DNA of 64,000 nucleotides from Micromussa lordhowensis. Taxonomy: Eukaryota > Cnidaria > Anthozoa > Scleractinia > Lobophylliidae. The DNA lies in contig OZ026606.1 of NCBI GenBank assembly GCA_964020085.1, positions 1,714,060 through 1,778,059 on the forward strand, given 5' to 3'. Within the stretch, counting starts at the first letter, position 1, and each line of letters starts with the position of its first letter. Below, piece by piece: positions 11,670 to 22,639 of this stretch. A model generated the notes under the pieces. The model had not been told where the DNA came from. It did not search any database and saw nothing but the letters and a program-made list of their open reading frames with translations. The translations under genes and the position numbers were made by a program.

Positions 11670-12030
11670 GAGTAATTTCTTCATGTGTATTATTATGTCT
11701 ATAATATGTTTGTTCAGTAAAATTACTACACCCTTCTGATCGAAAAGAATACGCGCTACTGGACGTTTATATGATCCGTAAGGATCTTGGCTTATGGATC
11801 CAGTGTTTATTCAAAACCATGTACCATCGGAAAAGTTACGTTGTCCGAATTCGATGGTGTCAAACTACCCTTAAGAAGACCTGATGCTTAAACAAGTTGG
11901 TTAAAAGAGTGCAAGTCGAATTCACATGGGGCCAAGGAAATACTTAAAAATAGGGAGCTATCGTCTGGGAGGGGACTCAAAAAGTCGAGCCTAGAGCTAC
12001 GAACAGGCTTCCCAATGACTGTATTTAGCT

Positions 12031-12166
12031 CTTATTAACCGAGCTGGAGGTCTGTATGGGAGAATCTTGACCGAGGTTGTGAGTACAGACCGAACGCAGT
12101 GAGGTCTGTACACAACGACCGAAGTCAAGATTCTCCCATACAGACCGACTAAGCTCGGTTAATAAG
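12031..12166. mobile_element. Inverted-repeat element (CTTATTAACCGAG family)
   Basis: The left arm CTTATTAACCGAGC, then GGTCTGTATGGGAGAATCTT, is matched in inverse by AAGATTCTCCCATACAGACC, then AGCTCGGTTAATAAG. Arms are about 45 bp and nearly perfect. A diverged copy is at 20616-20748. It belongs to the 12025-12490 insertion that the right copy of the inverted duplication lacks; that insertion also has inverted TTATTATATGGC / GCCATATAATAA segments at 12170 and 12478. Confidence 0.8.
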
Positions 12167-12892
12167 ATGTTTATTATATGGCGCAAACAATTTAATCCGT
12201 TCAATGTAACTGGTTTGTACTAACTGACATTTTGCTTGCAAATGACGATGAGCTGAATTTAATTCTGCCAAAGTTTGCTCTTTCTCTTTACTTTTTTTTT
12301 TTCATCAGGCTTTTTGGCACTGCCATAAATAAATATTGTTACAAGAAAATAGTCAATGATTTTGAATTTTGGTTTGAAACTTTTTCACTGCAAACATTAC
12401 CGGTCTAGACCGCTCTCAATATCGATTTCAGCCAATCACATTCGTGAATTTGGTAGTTCCCAGTCCTTGTGAGACAGAGCCATATAATAATGTCCTTTAA
12501 TGAATGCTTGTATCCATATTTTCCCCGCTGTGGGTGTGTGCTGGTGGAACAGTGAGATGGCCAGCGGTTTTTAATGGAGGGAAACGGATGCGCCGACTAG
12601 GGGAAGGCGTTCACGTGTAAAAAGCAGTGAAAATAACCCAAAGCCTGGGATGGACAAACACGTGAAAGAATAAAAGACGCTAATTGGACAGGTGCGTGGT
12701 ATATTTAATTAGCTGTGTAGAACAGTCAGCACTTCTTGGCAAATTCGAGCTAGCGTTCAACAACATGGTAGATCAACTGTATAGCATTTATTCAAGATTA
12801 AAGTGAAAACACTTGAGAGCGATTCTTAGCCGACAATGTTTTAAAACCCTTAGTGTCAATGGAAACCTTTTATAGCTGAAACTGCACTCAGT

Positions 12893-13321
12893 TTATAGCC
12901 CGTATTCCCGGATGTACCACAGTACCAGTCCTCCGCATTCACTCTGCTGTTTCCTAACAGAGCGTCCTTTGCTTGTTAATGTTTGGCCCTCTGCCTGAGC
13001 TAACATATCCTGGTCGATGACTAGTCCTTGAGGAAAGAACTCTGGAAAAGTTGCAAGCGCGATGCTAATGTCCTGATCTTTTACGTGATAAACGTTTCTT
13101 CTTGGCAATAAAGCCTTGCATGTTTCACTTGTTGAAATTGTGTCCTTGCCTGAGATGTCTTTGACATTTTTAACTTGCAAGGTTCGTCCTTTGATAATTG
13201 TCATTGGCTCTCTGTTCTGTTGGTCGAGAATGCAAACACTGTCGCTTTCACTGCTCGCTGTCGAGGAATCACGTTTACTCCTTTTCATAGTTGAATGAAT
13301 ATTCTGGCTCGAACGGCACAT
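12893..13321 (-). CDS. Gene A: unrecognised small protein, 142 residues, single exon
   Basis: An uninterrupted frame from ATG at 13321 (a second ATG at 13288 gives 131 residues) to TAA. The N-terminal third is basic and serine-rich (KRSKRDSSTASSESD). The C-terminal half holds DISIALATFPEFFPQG, a KGRSVRK basic patch and ends LVLWYIREYGL. No signal peptide or membrane span is seen. A TATA-like TTTTATACA on the minus strand (13487-13495) lies about 170 bp upstream, and AATAAA (complement at 12787) lies about 105 bp past the stop. The gene lies at the edge of a segment duplicated in inverse at 28.7 kb, where the copy has two nonsense codons. Layout resembles genes B and C (short, intronless, hydrophobic segment, acidic spot, basic stretch, aromatic C terminus), but sequence identity to them is weak. 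I do not recognise the family. Confidence 0.6.
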   Translation of the reverse strand: MCRSSQNIHSTMKRSKRDSSTASSESDSVCILDQQNREPMTIIKGRTLQVKNVKDISGKDTISTSETCKALLPRRNVYHVKDQDISIALATFPEFFPQGLVIDQDMLAQAEGQTLTSKGRSVRKQQSECGGLVLWYIREYGL

Positions 13322-13486
13322 GATAGAGGTCTTGTTATTTTGTCCAAGCTAAGTGGAACCGGTACCTCCAAGATAACCTGAGTTTTGTTTTTCACTTACT
13401 GCAACCCTCTTCAGGAAATAGCCCCTTGAGAGCTTAAACCACTTCACAAGCTGTGTGTTTTAACATTTCGAAACTTTGTACAGGCT

Positions 13487-13495
13487 GTATAAAAC
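13487..13495 (-). promoter_or_regulatory. TATA-like element upstream of gene A
   Basis: The minus strand reads GTTTTATACAG here, about 170 bp upstream of the gene A start codon. Position is plausible for a core promoter with a short untranslated leader. No experimental support. Confidence 0.35.
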
Positions 13496-13519
13496 CCTTC
13501 AGGCAAGTGTTATGACTGC

Positions 13520-15250
13520 AATATGATTGGCTAAGAGCAGAGTATGTTGATAAGAGCTCATTATGAATTCTGCGTGATCACGTATACGCGGACATGCATG
13601 AATATTTTATCGAGTTTTCCTTAAGTGCTTTTGTGTCTAACCGATACAGCTGTGATTGTTTCGTAAATCAAATTGCAAGATCTCGACAAGATGGTACGTA
13701 AAAATTCATGGGATCTTTTCTCGATTGTGACAGTTTGTTTAAGCAGTCTGCGATTGTTAACAGATAGCAGCTAGTGTTTTGGTCCCACGGATTTTTTTTG
13801 AGCCAAACTGCCGGGAAAATTTTGTTTTTTAACTCAGACATCGTTGTGTTACATTAAAATGGCAATATAGTTTACACTCGAGGTCGTACATTTGAAAACA
13901 AAGCTCCTTTTAATTTCATTGCCACCGGGTGGTTTATTCGGTTTAATTCATTTAGTTCAACTAAAGCTCGGCTTTGTATAGAAAGCTGTTTTACGCTTTT
14001 ATTCACCGGAACGAGTGCCACTGCTTTTCCAAACCGCAATTTTCCACTCTGCGGGGACTACAAATAATGTGTTATAGTTTAGAAAAAGCATATAGAGGAT
14101 TTTTTGCGTTTTTTTCTTTTTGGCCTGTCAAGCCGAATATAAGAAATGTAACTGATGTATGGAGAAGAAAGTGCTGTGCAAATTCAATTATTTAAGTCTG
14201 TAGTTCAAGGTTAAACCGGCGACGGATGTAGGCACTTGATTTTCGCAGAAATCGCATCTTGTTTTTATGACATTCCCTAATTTAGACCCCTTAAAAAATT
14301 GGCTTCATCTAGTTTAGGACTGATTTACAAATTCTTTTGGTTTCAATGAATCATATTCAGTAACTTTCCCCAAAACAGAGCCCGGACTGGTTTTCGCTTC
14401 AATATCTTGAATAAAAATATGCTGTCAAACGTGGTTTATGTAATTATACTTGCCCTCTTTGACTGCGGCTTACTTTTAATTTGCGATATTTTCAAAGAGA
14501 TATTTTGTTATCGAATATTTTAATTAACTTTTTCCTATTGAACATTGCAGGGATTCTGAACGCAGTTCGGAATGAAAACGCTATTTCATTGCTCAAAACG
14601 AGTCGAGCTTTATCATCTCAGAGAAAATACATTTATTATTTTGGTGTAGTTTCGTTATTAAAGGAAGCACTTTTGCAAGAATAGCAAAAAAGGGGGAATT
14701 TCGTATTTCTCCCAAGAGAATAATTTGTTTAATAGGATTGGTGTTAGTTATTTTCCCAGCTAGACGCAAATAGAAATAGCTTTAAATATTAAAAGTGCTA
14801 ATTTCCAAATATCACGTACCACAAGCCTGGAAACGTGAGAAATTGCCCTAAGTCGCTCGTGAACGTGATGTGATGCACGCTTTGACTCTTGCGCGTGTCA
14901 CACTAACGAAAAACTATCAACACTATTTCACGCAGTAATAACGAAAACGTATCGCTCTTGTGCACATGTCAGTAATGAAAACATTTCTCATTTCTTTTAT
15001 ACGTCCTCAAATAACAAAACTTTGTGGCTTTAGTTTCAAGCATGTCCCACAAAAACGTAACGACGTCTTGTCGCTTTTCGTTGCGCAGACTTCGACAACG
15101 AAAACCCATCTTCTATTTGACAATTTGAAAGCAAGAATTCTCAAGAGTATCATTAAATGGTCTGAAATCGGGGAACAAACCACCCAAGCTAAAAAAACAT
15201 AAACATAAGCCGACATACGCAGGTGTAGTATGCACCTTTTGTCACTGACA
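13520..15250. other. Spacer without recognised gene
   Basis: No exon with convincing splice sites, RNA gene or tandem repeat was found. The longest open frames here have no recognisable domain. Confidence 0.4.
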
Positions 15251-15253
15251 ATA

Positions 15254-15487
15254 GACCATTTTACAGCTGTCTGTTCAGTGAGCTGGCCTTTGAATGACAG
15301 TGAGGCTGGAGGTGACCTTGTTTTGATACGGACCTCACTGCTTTTGTTGTGTAAATCCAGTTGTTCTTATGTTAACTCGGTTGTCATTCAAATAAGAAAA
15401 GCAGAGGGGTTTGTGTCCAAGCCAGGTCATCTTCAGCCTCGCTTGCACTCATGAGCAAGGAAACTAAGTACAGAACTGTAAAATGTA
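15254..15487. mobile_element. Inverted-repeat element
   Basis: The left end reads GACCATTTTACAGCTGTCTG and the complement of the right end reads GTACATTTTACAGTTCTGTA. Farther in, GAGGCTGGAGGTGACCT on the left pairs with GAGGCTGAAGATGACCT from the right. The two arms are about 65 bp with mismatches. The ends and size fit a non-autonomous DNA element. Confidence 0.7.
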
Positions 15488-15775
15488 CAATTTCCTAACA
15501 AAAGGCGCTTCTTAGCAGCGCTCCACTGCATCTGCATAAGTTGCTTATGTTTATGTTTGTGCACTAGAGAAAACCAGCCCTTAATAGTTACATTGATCCC
15601 CCAGTCAATTCAGTTGCAACGTCGGCCTTACTTTTTTCCAGCTGTATCCTCTCTATCACCCCCTAGAACACTTCCCTTTGATCGAACTAGTAACTCTCCT
15701 TTATGATTTTCATATTTTGGGGTACATGAACTCCATGCTGCCCTGATAACAAGAGACTAGGACTATCCAAAGCAA

Positions 15776-16050
15776 TATATGAAAGATCATATATTTGAAC
15801 TGCGGACACTGAAGATATGAAGACATGATTGATCGTCGCAGTTATACACACAAATTAAGCAGTTGTGAAATTAAACCCTGAAAAAAATCCAGGCCTGAAC
15901 GGGATTCGAACCCATACTTCTGCGATACCGGTGCAGTGCGCAATACGATCTGAGCTATCAAGCCATCTGGGAGCCGGACACATTGTGAGTTCGTAATATA
16001 CCCGTAGAAGATGAAAAATGCAAATGAATATATATGAAAGATCATATATA
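15776..16050 (-). mobile_element. tRNA-derived SINE, minus strand, flanked by an ATATATGAAAGATCATATAT palindrome
   Basis: Read on the minus strand it has an A-box-like TAGCTCAGATCG and a consensus B box GGTTCGAATCC, then a body with TTCACAACTGCTTAATT. The 20-bp near-palindrome ATATATGAAAGATCATATAT lies at both sides (15776 and 16028). A second copy of the family is at 37969-38142. Confidence 0.75.
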
Positions 16051-16946
16051 GATTTACTGGAGAAACCGATTGCACTTGTCCAATCAGAAATAGCACGATC
16101 ACTTCGAAAGTTTTGACGTCATCCGCTGGTCAACGAGTTAACACTTGTCGCGGCTTGGTAACCTGGCTTACGAAATTCGCGGGCTCAAAAATCGAGCAGC
16201 TGTCTTATGACTTATGAGTAGCTGTCTTATGAAGAAGGAAGAAAAATAAATCGGTAATTGATTTTTTATAATTTTCCTAACAATTCGGAAAATTAAATTC
16301 AGAAAAACTTGATGAGTGAATTCTTCCTGAAAATTGACTCTCAAAAGGGAATTAATTATTATTGAGGAAATCACCATCCATGGCTGCTATTTCAAACTTC
16401 ACTTAACACGAATCGTTGTTTTGAGCTTGAAAACACAGTCTCCTGTCACGAAATATTTCCTCCAGAAGAACGCGTGACAAGCTGACAGTGTAGCTGTATA
16501 GGAGTCTATAATTTGCAATACCATAATAAATCAGCCCTGAAAGGAAAATTGTCTTCGGGCCATTTTACCTCTTTTGTAGTAAGTAGCTGATATTTTTCGT
16601 AGTCAGTTTCTTCTGGTAGTCAACTGAAAACTTACCTTCCAGAAATGGATTTGTTGAAAGGAAAACCATGTCAAATACTCCGTACATGTCTCCATGTATG
16701 TTTATTTGCGTAAAATAGATGACTTCAGAGCAATTGAATCACTAATCGCTAAAAGCAGCGTATATTTTGATGATTATTCTAAGTAGGGTACCCTTGGAGG
16801 ATCCTCGTCAAAGCTTTACAGGGGGATGCTCCGCTCCGAGGTCCAAACCTTTGTTGCCAGTCGTCTCTTGAGAGGCCCATTGAATATTAACGAGAGAAGT
16901 TTGAGAGCGAGATCGATTGTAGTTTTTCGGTTCCCAAAACCACATA

Positions 16947-17762
16947 AGGGACCGTTCATTTTTTATGGGGTAGGGGGGGGGGGGCTGGTGGGATTTGGTA
17001 GATAGTCGCTGTAGCATATGATGGCCCCCCCCCTCTTAACCGGATATTTTTCCCTGGCCCCCCGTTATAAACCTAATTTTTATTGATGACCCCTCCCCCC
17101 CCAAAAAAAAAAGTCAAAAAGTCAAAAGCAAAGCAAAAAGAATGATCAAGTAAACTCTACCTTATAAGTTAAACACAAAAACTGCAGTTCTGAATCACCG
17201 TTTTCGCCTATGGGATATGTCCTTTGTGTAATCTGACTATTTTTAACCCAACAAGTGCCCTAACTAGGGGGGTTCGGGGGCATTCTCCCCCGAGAAAATT
17301 TAGAATTTCAGAACTTCAGAAACGCTATTTTACGCCATTCTGGCAACATTTGTAGATTTACTGCAGTTTAAATTGAAAATAGTTGAAATAATTTTTAAAT
17401 ATTTACATGTGCACTGGCCATGGTAATCTGTCTTTTCCTTTGATAAACAAGGTACTGTTTGTTGTTGGGAGTGAACATTCTCAAGTAGTTTTGAATTGAT
17501 ATTGTTCCATCCATTACAAACTAGGGGGGTCCAGGGGGCATGCTCCCCCGGGAAATTTTAGATTTTTAGAACCTCAGAAATGCAATTTTAGGGCATTTTG
17601 GTAGAAAATTTTGCATCATCATAGATGCTTTTCTTACAATATTTTAGGGTAATTTTTTGAGTGACCCCCCCTTACAGACGATATTTTTTGGATGGCCCCC
17701 CCTTTAAGACCAGTTTTTTTTCATGCTCCCCCCCCCTATCTCATAAAAAATGAACGGTCCCT
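16947..17762. mobile_element. Non-autonomous DNA element with AGGGACCG terminal inverted repeats
   Basis: The left end AGGGACCGTTCATTTTTTAT is matched in inverse by ATAAAAAATGAACGGTCCCT at the right end. Next to both ends are long G (left) or C (right) runs. Inside are two direct copies of a segment of about 100 bp (17258-17350 and 17520-17610), each beginning CTAGGGGGGT and containing CTCCCCCG. No transposase is present and no clear target duplication is seen. Confidence 0.8.
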
Positions 17763-17891
17763 AATGTGGCGGCCGTTGGAGTTCCAAGCTAATCCTGTGG
17801 GAAGATAATTTGGTTTTATCAACTGAGTTGATAATGTGAATTGGCCACCGTAAAGAGATTCGAGCGTTAGCCCTTTGTCATAGCGAATCCT

Positions 17892-17928
<37 letters not shown>

Positions 17929-18100
17929 AATCCTGTGGGAGTTTAACCCTTTTTATTTATGTAAACAGTTTCTGTTCAGGACGATTTCACGTAGTTTCAA
18001 GACAACAAAACGGTAGAACTTTCGAGACGATTTATTCTCGACAAAACGACAACAACGTGATACGACACGACCGCTAAGAACGATACAAAGGTCAATCGAT

Positions 18101-18460
18101 CACGTGTAACGCAACGTGTCACGTACCCGACTTTTGGCACGAACAGTTTCTTTTGTTGTAGTAAGTACGCATGGCTGCTGGCCACGTGGGTGAAAGGGCT
18201 CGTGTTTGTCCATTTTTGTGACAGAAAACAAAGCAGAAAAATCATCTACTTATATAAAGTTGATAAGAGATAACACAACTAAACTACTGTGAACACACAC
18301 AGGGAGCCTTGTTATCCGCTAGGACGATTTTATATTTTTTCTTTTTGTTTTTATATGAAATTTAAACACGGAAGAATGACGGCAGTAGTTGTCGGATACG
18401 AAGTTGTCACGCGTAACATCGATTTGTTGAAAGTTCGCACGTGCGGCTAGTCAACACGTG
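18101..18460 (+). promoter_or_regulatory. E-box cluster upstream of gene B
   Basis: Perfect CACGTG palindromes lie at 18101, 18183, 18438 and 18455, all within 480 bp upstream of the gene B start codon; chance expectation for that length is about 0.1. CACGTG is the class of site bound by bHLH factors such as Myc/Max, USF, MITF and CLOCK/CYCLE. Which factor acts here is unknown. Confidence 0.5.
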
Positions 18461-18469
18461 ACCCGGAAG

Positions 18470-18478
18470 GTTTATACG
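18470..18478 (+). promoter_or_regulatory. TATA-like element of gene B
   Basis: GTTTATACG lies 10 bp after the last E-box and about 110 bp before the ATG, a spacing that fits a compact promoter with a short leader. Confidence 0.4.
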
Positions 18479-18579
18479 CAGACTGACACAGATTATCGTT
18501 GTGCATTTAACTGGGTAATGTACTGTAAACGTTCATTTGCGCCCTTGACGGAGCTCTTCATCGGACGCTCTTCATCGTG

Positions 18580-18993
18580 ATGGCAGATCAAATCCCAAGC
18601 AAACAACACTTGACTAGAAGGAGACTCAGTACGATAGGAGAAGAAGACGAAGTTGGGAACAGTAAAACTGTAGCAGTAGTTTTTAAGACGCATCATAGAT
18701 CAGCTGCGAGAAGGCCGCCTGAAAACGAACTTAAAGACTCCCAGTCTCAGTCTAGTGTTACTGGAGCTAAGCTACGAAGGCGTCGTTTCGCCTTCACCGA
18801 TGCTTTACGCGCGGCGTACAGTGAAAGCCTCTCGGAATCTCCGCTCAAGGGGACGCCATGGGAGGAGGCTGCACTCAGCTCCATTTCGTTAGCCTCTGCT
18901 TCGTGCTCAACGCGGAGGAATCGAAAGCTGAGGCTGCAAAGAAGCGCAAAAGAAGAAGAATCCATTGACTTTTGTCTGAAATTGTTTGGTTAG
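18580..18993 (+). CDS. Gene B: small GTPWEEA-motif protein, 137 residues, single exon
   Basis: The first in-frame ATG is at 18580, and the frame is closed by TAG. The N-terminal half is polar and basic, with RRRLSTIGEEDE near residues 13-24, an RRRRF patch near 66-70, then an FTDALRAAYSES segment. LKGTPWEEA is at 89-97, a second basic stretch at about 112-122, and the protein ends RSAKEEESIDFCLKLFG. Gene C, 13 kb away on the same strand, has LRGTPWEEA and the end RTVKEMEIISFWTQFFG; the two C termini align without gaps and the motif-to-end distance is 40 versus 37 residues. They are paralogues. No signal peptide, membrane span or known domain is seen. The basic patches suggest a nuclear or nucleic-acid role, but this is inference. 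The family is not recognised. Confidence 0.7.
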   Translation: MADQIPSKQHLTRRRLSTIGEEDEVGNSKTVAVVFKTHHRSAARRPPENELKDSQSQSSVTGAKLRRRRFAFTDALRAAYSESLSESPLKGTPWEEAALSSISLASASCSTRRNRKLRLQRSAKEEESIDFCLKLFG

Positions 18994-18999
18994 GATCTT

Positions 19000-20400
19000 G
19001 GTTTTTCGTTCATTGGTACCTCCCGTTTTTTAACTTTAACAGAAAGAACAGCTTCAGAATCAGAATGTCATTTGATAATATGGTAACACGGTAATATGAA
19101 GCAAGGAGTTTATGAAATAAGTTTCTACTGAATGGTCTTGTCTAGAAGGCTGCCTAAAGAAGGAAGTAGCTCGTTAATCACCGATGCTAAAAACTTGAAC
19201 CTTAATTGTGTTTACAGTAAGCGGTCGAGTAATCTTGACTTGACATTTGGCTAAGAGTTTGTTGTAGAACTTTTTCCCGAGTGGTCGTAAATGATATAAT
19301 GGACGAAATGTTTTAAATTTAATTTTTTTGTAGTTTGTGCTAATGTAACTTGTTAATTATACAATTTTTTCTTTGTAGTACATTTGTAGGCGGTATGATT
19401 ATTAGAACTTATTGTTCTAAAATTGTCAAGGAAACGAATAATCCATGTTTTTAGGTGATATGGATCTCTGTTTTGTCATCATTCAATTCGCGTTGTTTTT
19501 CGGAAGCCATTTCGATTGGAGATAAAACTGTTGACGTATATCTTTCAAAGCTGTTGGAAATGAAAATGAAAATTACGGTCGATTGTTTGTTGGTGTTTCA
19601 GTCGATTTAACACGGGACTTGCTTTCCACCTGCCTGGTCACACGTGAGTCCCATGTCAATCAAGGGTAGTAATGGAAATTCATCCATTTTGAGTTTTGTT
19701 TTCCCAGTTAATAAGTATTTTAATGATGCCAAAATTGAAAAAAGCAAAAAAAGAAAATGGAGAGGCTGAAAATATGGACCAGCTGATTGATTGATAATAT
19801 AATGTGATGTTACGATCGTGCATGTCAGGTTAACTCACTTTTACACTATTTCAGTTTTTTTATAAGATTATTGTTTTTTCCGGCAGAGGCTGAATATTCT
19901 TATTCTTGTGAATATTCTTAGATTATAGCGTATGATATTTCTGTTTTCGAATGTACTTGGTGTCTGAATGGTGTTAAAGTAATCATTTTGGAGTCAGCCT
20001 GTAGACATTTAAGCCTGATAACATAACACATAACGTTTTGTAGAAATGTTATTAGCATCGAATATACAACTAGTGCTGTTTTTGTTGCTTTTTGGCTGGT
20101 TTTGCCGCTTAGAGAGAGGAAGAATTTTATATGGTTTATATAAAATATAATCTTATGTAAAAAAAACCCCGAATTTATTGATAGTCATTTTCCTTTCGAT
20201 ACTGAATGTGTTACTTGGCGGCTCTGTGCACATCCGCTACTGAAGTGCATATCATTTAGTTATAAAGGCCCTTAACACACATTACAGTCGATATACAATA
20301 AGCGGTATTGGGTAATGTTTCTTAATACTTTTCTTTTCTCGCGCGTTTTTCATTCCATCTTGAAGTTCTTCACGTTTTAAACAAAACCGGACTGGTTAAT
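19000..20400. other. Gene B downstream region and spacer
   Basis: AT-rich sequence likely to include the 3' untranslated region of gene B. No further exon, RNA gene or clear repeat was found. Confidence 0.35.
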
Positions 20401-20615
20401 ATGTCTGCTCAACTGGGCGACAGGTCTGACGGGTGCATAGATCTGTTTGTGATCAGATAAATTACACTCCAGTCTCCCATACCAAAAATAAGAATCGTTG
20501 CAGTTCCGAATCGTTTTTTTTTTTTTTTCGTATATACATATCCTCGCCCTTCAATCGAATGATTAGGAAATACTATCTTTTCACGTGTTGCTTCGGTGTA
20601 GTTTACATGTTGAAT

Positions 20616-20748
20616 TTTATTAACTAAGCGCAAGGATGTCGGCCCGAGGCCTTGACAGTACGGTTCGAGCGCAGCGAGGTCCGTACAAAACTGAGACCGA
20701 GCGCCGATATTCTCCCAGCACGGTCTCGAGAAAGCTTGGTTAATAAGA
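20616..20748. mobile_element. Diverged copy of the CTTATTAACCGAG inverted-repeat family
   Basis: Left arm TTATTAACTAAGC and right arm GCTTGGTTAATAAG, with interior CAGCGAGGTCCGTACAAA matching CAGTGAGGTCTGTACACA of the 12031-12166 copy. More diverged than that copy. Confidence 0.65.
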
Positions 20749-21046
20749 GATTTATTGCATGACTGAAAATATTTAGAAAAAAATTTTATGATTACAGACT
20801 GTAAAAACGTCGCTAACGTTAAACACGCGTGGCACAAATTGGTCTATTGCTAATAAAATCCTTAAAAAAACTATAAACATTATGCATCAAGCTGTTAAAT
20901 GTTCCGAGCCCGCTTTTTATCTTGAACGTTCTCTGTTCGTTTCTAAGCTCCATGTAAGTACTGACTGGCATGTTACGTAATTACCGGCGACACAAGTTCA
21001 CCAAGTGCGCTAAGATGTAGCATGGAATACCGTATAAAGATGTTGT

Positions 21047-21100
21047 CACGTGTGAAATGGATGTTTCGTGAGTTCTCACGTGCTGTTTAAATTGCACGTG
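21047..21100 (+). promoter_or_regulatory. Second E-box cluster without an obvious gene
   Basis: CACGTG occurs at 21047, 21077 and 21095, three in 54 bp, with GTATAAAG just upstream (21032). This looks like a second promoter of the type upstream of gene B. The LINE at 21258-22630 begins about 160 bp downstream, so a gene once driven from here may have been interrupted; no coding remnant was found on the other side. Confidence 0.35.
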
Positions 21101-21257
21101 CCGGAGACTCTAAATTGAGACATTTGGCAAGGTGCAAAGAAGTGTTCATTATACACTAATTGTAATGCATCGCATTCAATAGTATTCTATTCGTTGACAG
21201 GTGGAATATAAGGTCGGGCACATGCTACACTAAGGATGACTATCAGAGCTCAGAGGT

Positions 21258-22630
21258 TAACAACAACAACAACAACAACAACATGAACTTTATTTTACAG
21301 TTGTGAATATGGCCTTTGTAGCCCGCAGTTAGCACAGCTATTCTAGGCGGGCTACTTAAACTGACACAGTATAATTGATAAACTCTGTCACACGCACACA
21401 TACACACAATTAAACAAATATATGAGCGAATAAATAAAAATACATAATAGTAGTGATAATTAAATTAAAGGTTATAACTAAGCCAGAAACACAGGTCAAT
21501 GTTTATCTCCTAAGTTTCAAGAATTTTCAAGAATTTTCAAAAGCAGGTGAGTCAGCTTGCGTTTAAAAGGTGCTTTCCTTAGCTTACGAAGTTCAGGGGG
21601 AATGCCATTCCATATTTTCGCACCAACTCTGGAGAAAGAAAGCAACTGATGATTTGTCCTCGCCTGTTTTATATAGAGACTTCCAGTTACTGATAAACGA
21701 GTAGAGTAGGAATGAACCTGTTCAGAGCGAGTAAAAAGTTCAGAAATATTGGGAGGAGCACAACAATTTACGATGTCATGTAACAGAGAGGCAACCAATT
21801 TGAAGTAGAGCATTTTTTTCGGTAGAATTCCCGAACAAGCAAAAAGGGGAGCACTGTGACGTGTATAATCGGAAAAGTACATTAGACGAAGAACCCGCTT
21901 TTGTAAAATAACGACTTTGTTTAAATGAGCATTCGCGGCTTGGCCCCAAGCAACGAGACCATAGGAGATATACGGTTCAATCAGCGAGCGGTAAATGTTT
22001 AGAATAGTAGTGCGTGGTACCAAGTGTCTAAGCCTTGCGATAATACCGATATCTTTACTTATTTTCGTGGAAATGTAGTTAATATGGTGCTTCCAAGAGA
22101 GATTACCGTCAATTAGAACACCTAGGTATTTCACATGTGTCTTACGTTCAAGAGATACTAATTGCTCCGAGTTATTGTCAAGTATTTTAAGGTTTACTTC
22201 ACGGTATAATTTGCGTTGATAAGGATGAAAAATAACGAAATTAGATTTAGATACGTTAAGAGATAGTTTGTTTGAATTCAACCATTCACGCAACTTTAAT
22301 AGTTCTTCATTGACGACAACTTCAAGTTCGCTGAGATCTTTTTCTGCATACAGTAAGTTGGTATCATCGGCAAATAGGTAAAAATTAAACTTTCAAGAGG
22401 AACGATGCATGTCATTGACATAAATTAAGAAAAGAAGCGGACCAAGCACGGAACCTTGAGGGACGCCGCACACTGTTGTTTCTTTGCTGGAGACAATAGA
22501 ACCGATTTGGGTTGATTGCATTCTGGTTAAGATCAGTGTTTCGATTAGAAGCGCCGTGAAAGTATTTACACGTACATTTTCTATTAGGTGAGTGAACGAA
22601 TTCTCGTGGTTAAACTTCTGGGACATTTCA
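21258..22630 (-). mobile_element. 5'-truncated LINE with microsatellite tail
   Basis: On the minus strand it ends in a run of about 12 GTT units (complement AACAAC... at 21258-21293), the type of 3' end known for CR1/L2-like LINEs. It contains the last half of a reverse transcriptase and nothing 5' of the RT fingers. The 5' break is near 22630, where the expected residues before MQSTQIG are replaced by unrelated sequence. Confidence 0.85.
21517..22626 (-). pseudogene. LINE reverse transcriptase C-terminal part with one nonsense codon
   Basis: One frame runs from 22626 to 21517, broken only by TGA at 22393-22395. Before the stop: CGVPQGSVLGPLLFLIYVND (RT motif with the conserved PQG). After it: YLFADDTNLLY with the catalytic ADD, then LNVSKSNFVIFHP, VKYLGVLIDGNLSWKHHI, LIEPYISYGLVAWG, and the usual LINE thumb and tail. 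The stop lies just before the active site and may be a CGA-to-TGA change. The ORF is otherwise open, so the copy is fairly young but dead. Confidence 0.85.
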
Positions 22631-22639
22631 TTTGCAAAC

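Larger units (their letters stand above)
10104..13090 (-). repeat. Inverted duplication, left copy
   Basis: This interval is homologous, in inverted orientation, to 28693-30330. Anchor pairs are: the A-gene C-terminal coding segment (12899-13080 with 28693-28881); ATAGGGAGCTATCGTCTGG at 11950 with its complement near 29360; GTTACGTTGTCCGAATTCGA near 11835 with its complement near 29470; GAGTTCTTCGTGTTTCG at 10518 with its complement near 29935; and the CACCATTCAAC segment near 10225 with 30270. This copy is longer because it carries insertions absent from the other: about 11010-11690 (containing a SINE) and about 12025-12490 (containing inverted-repeat elements). Confidence 0.85.
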
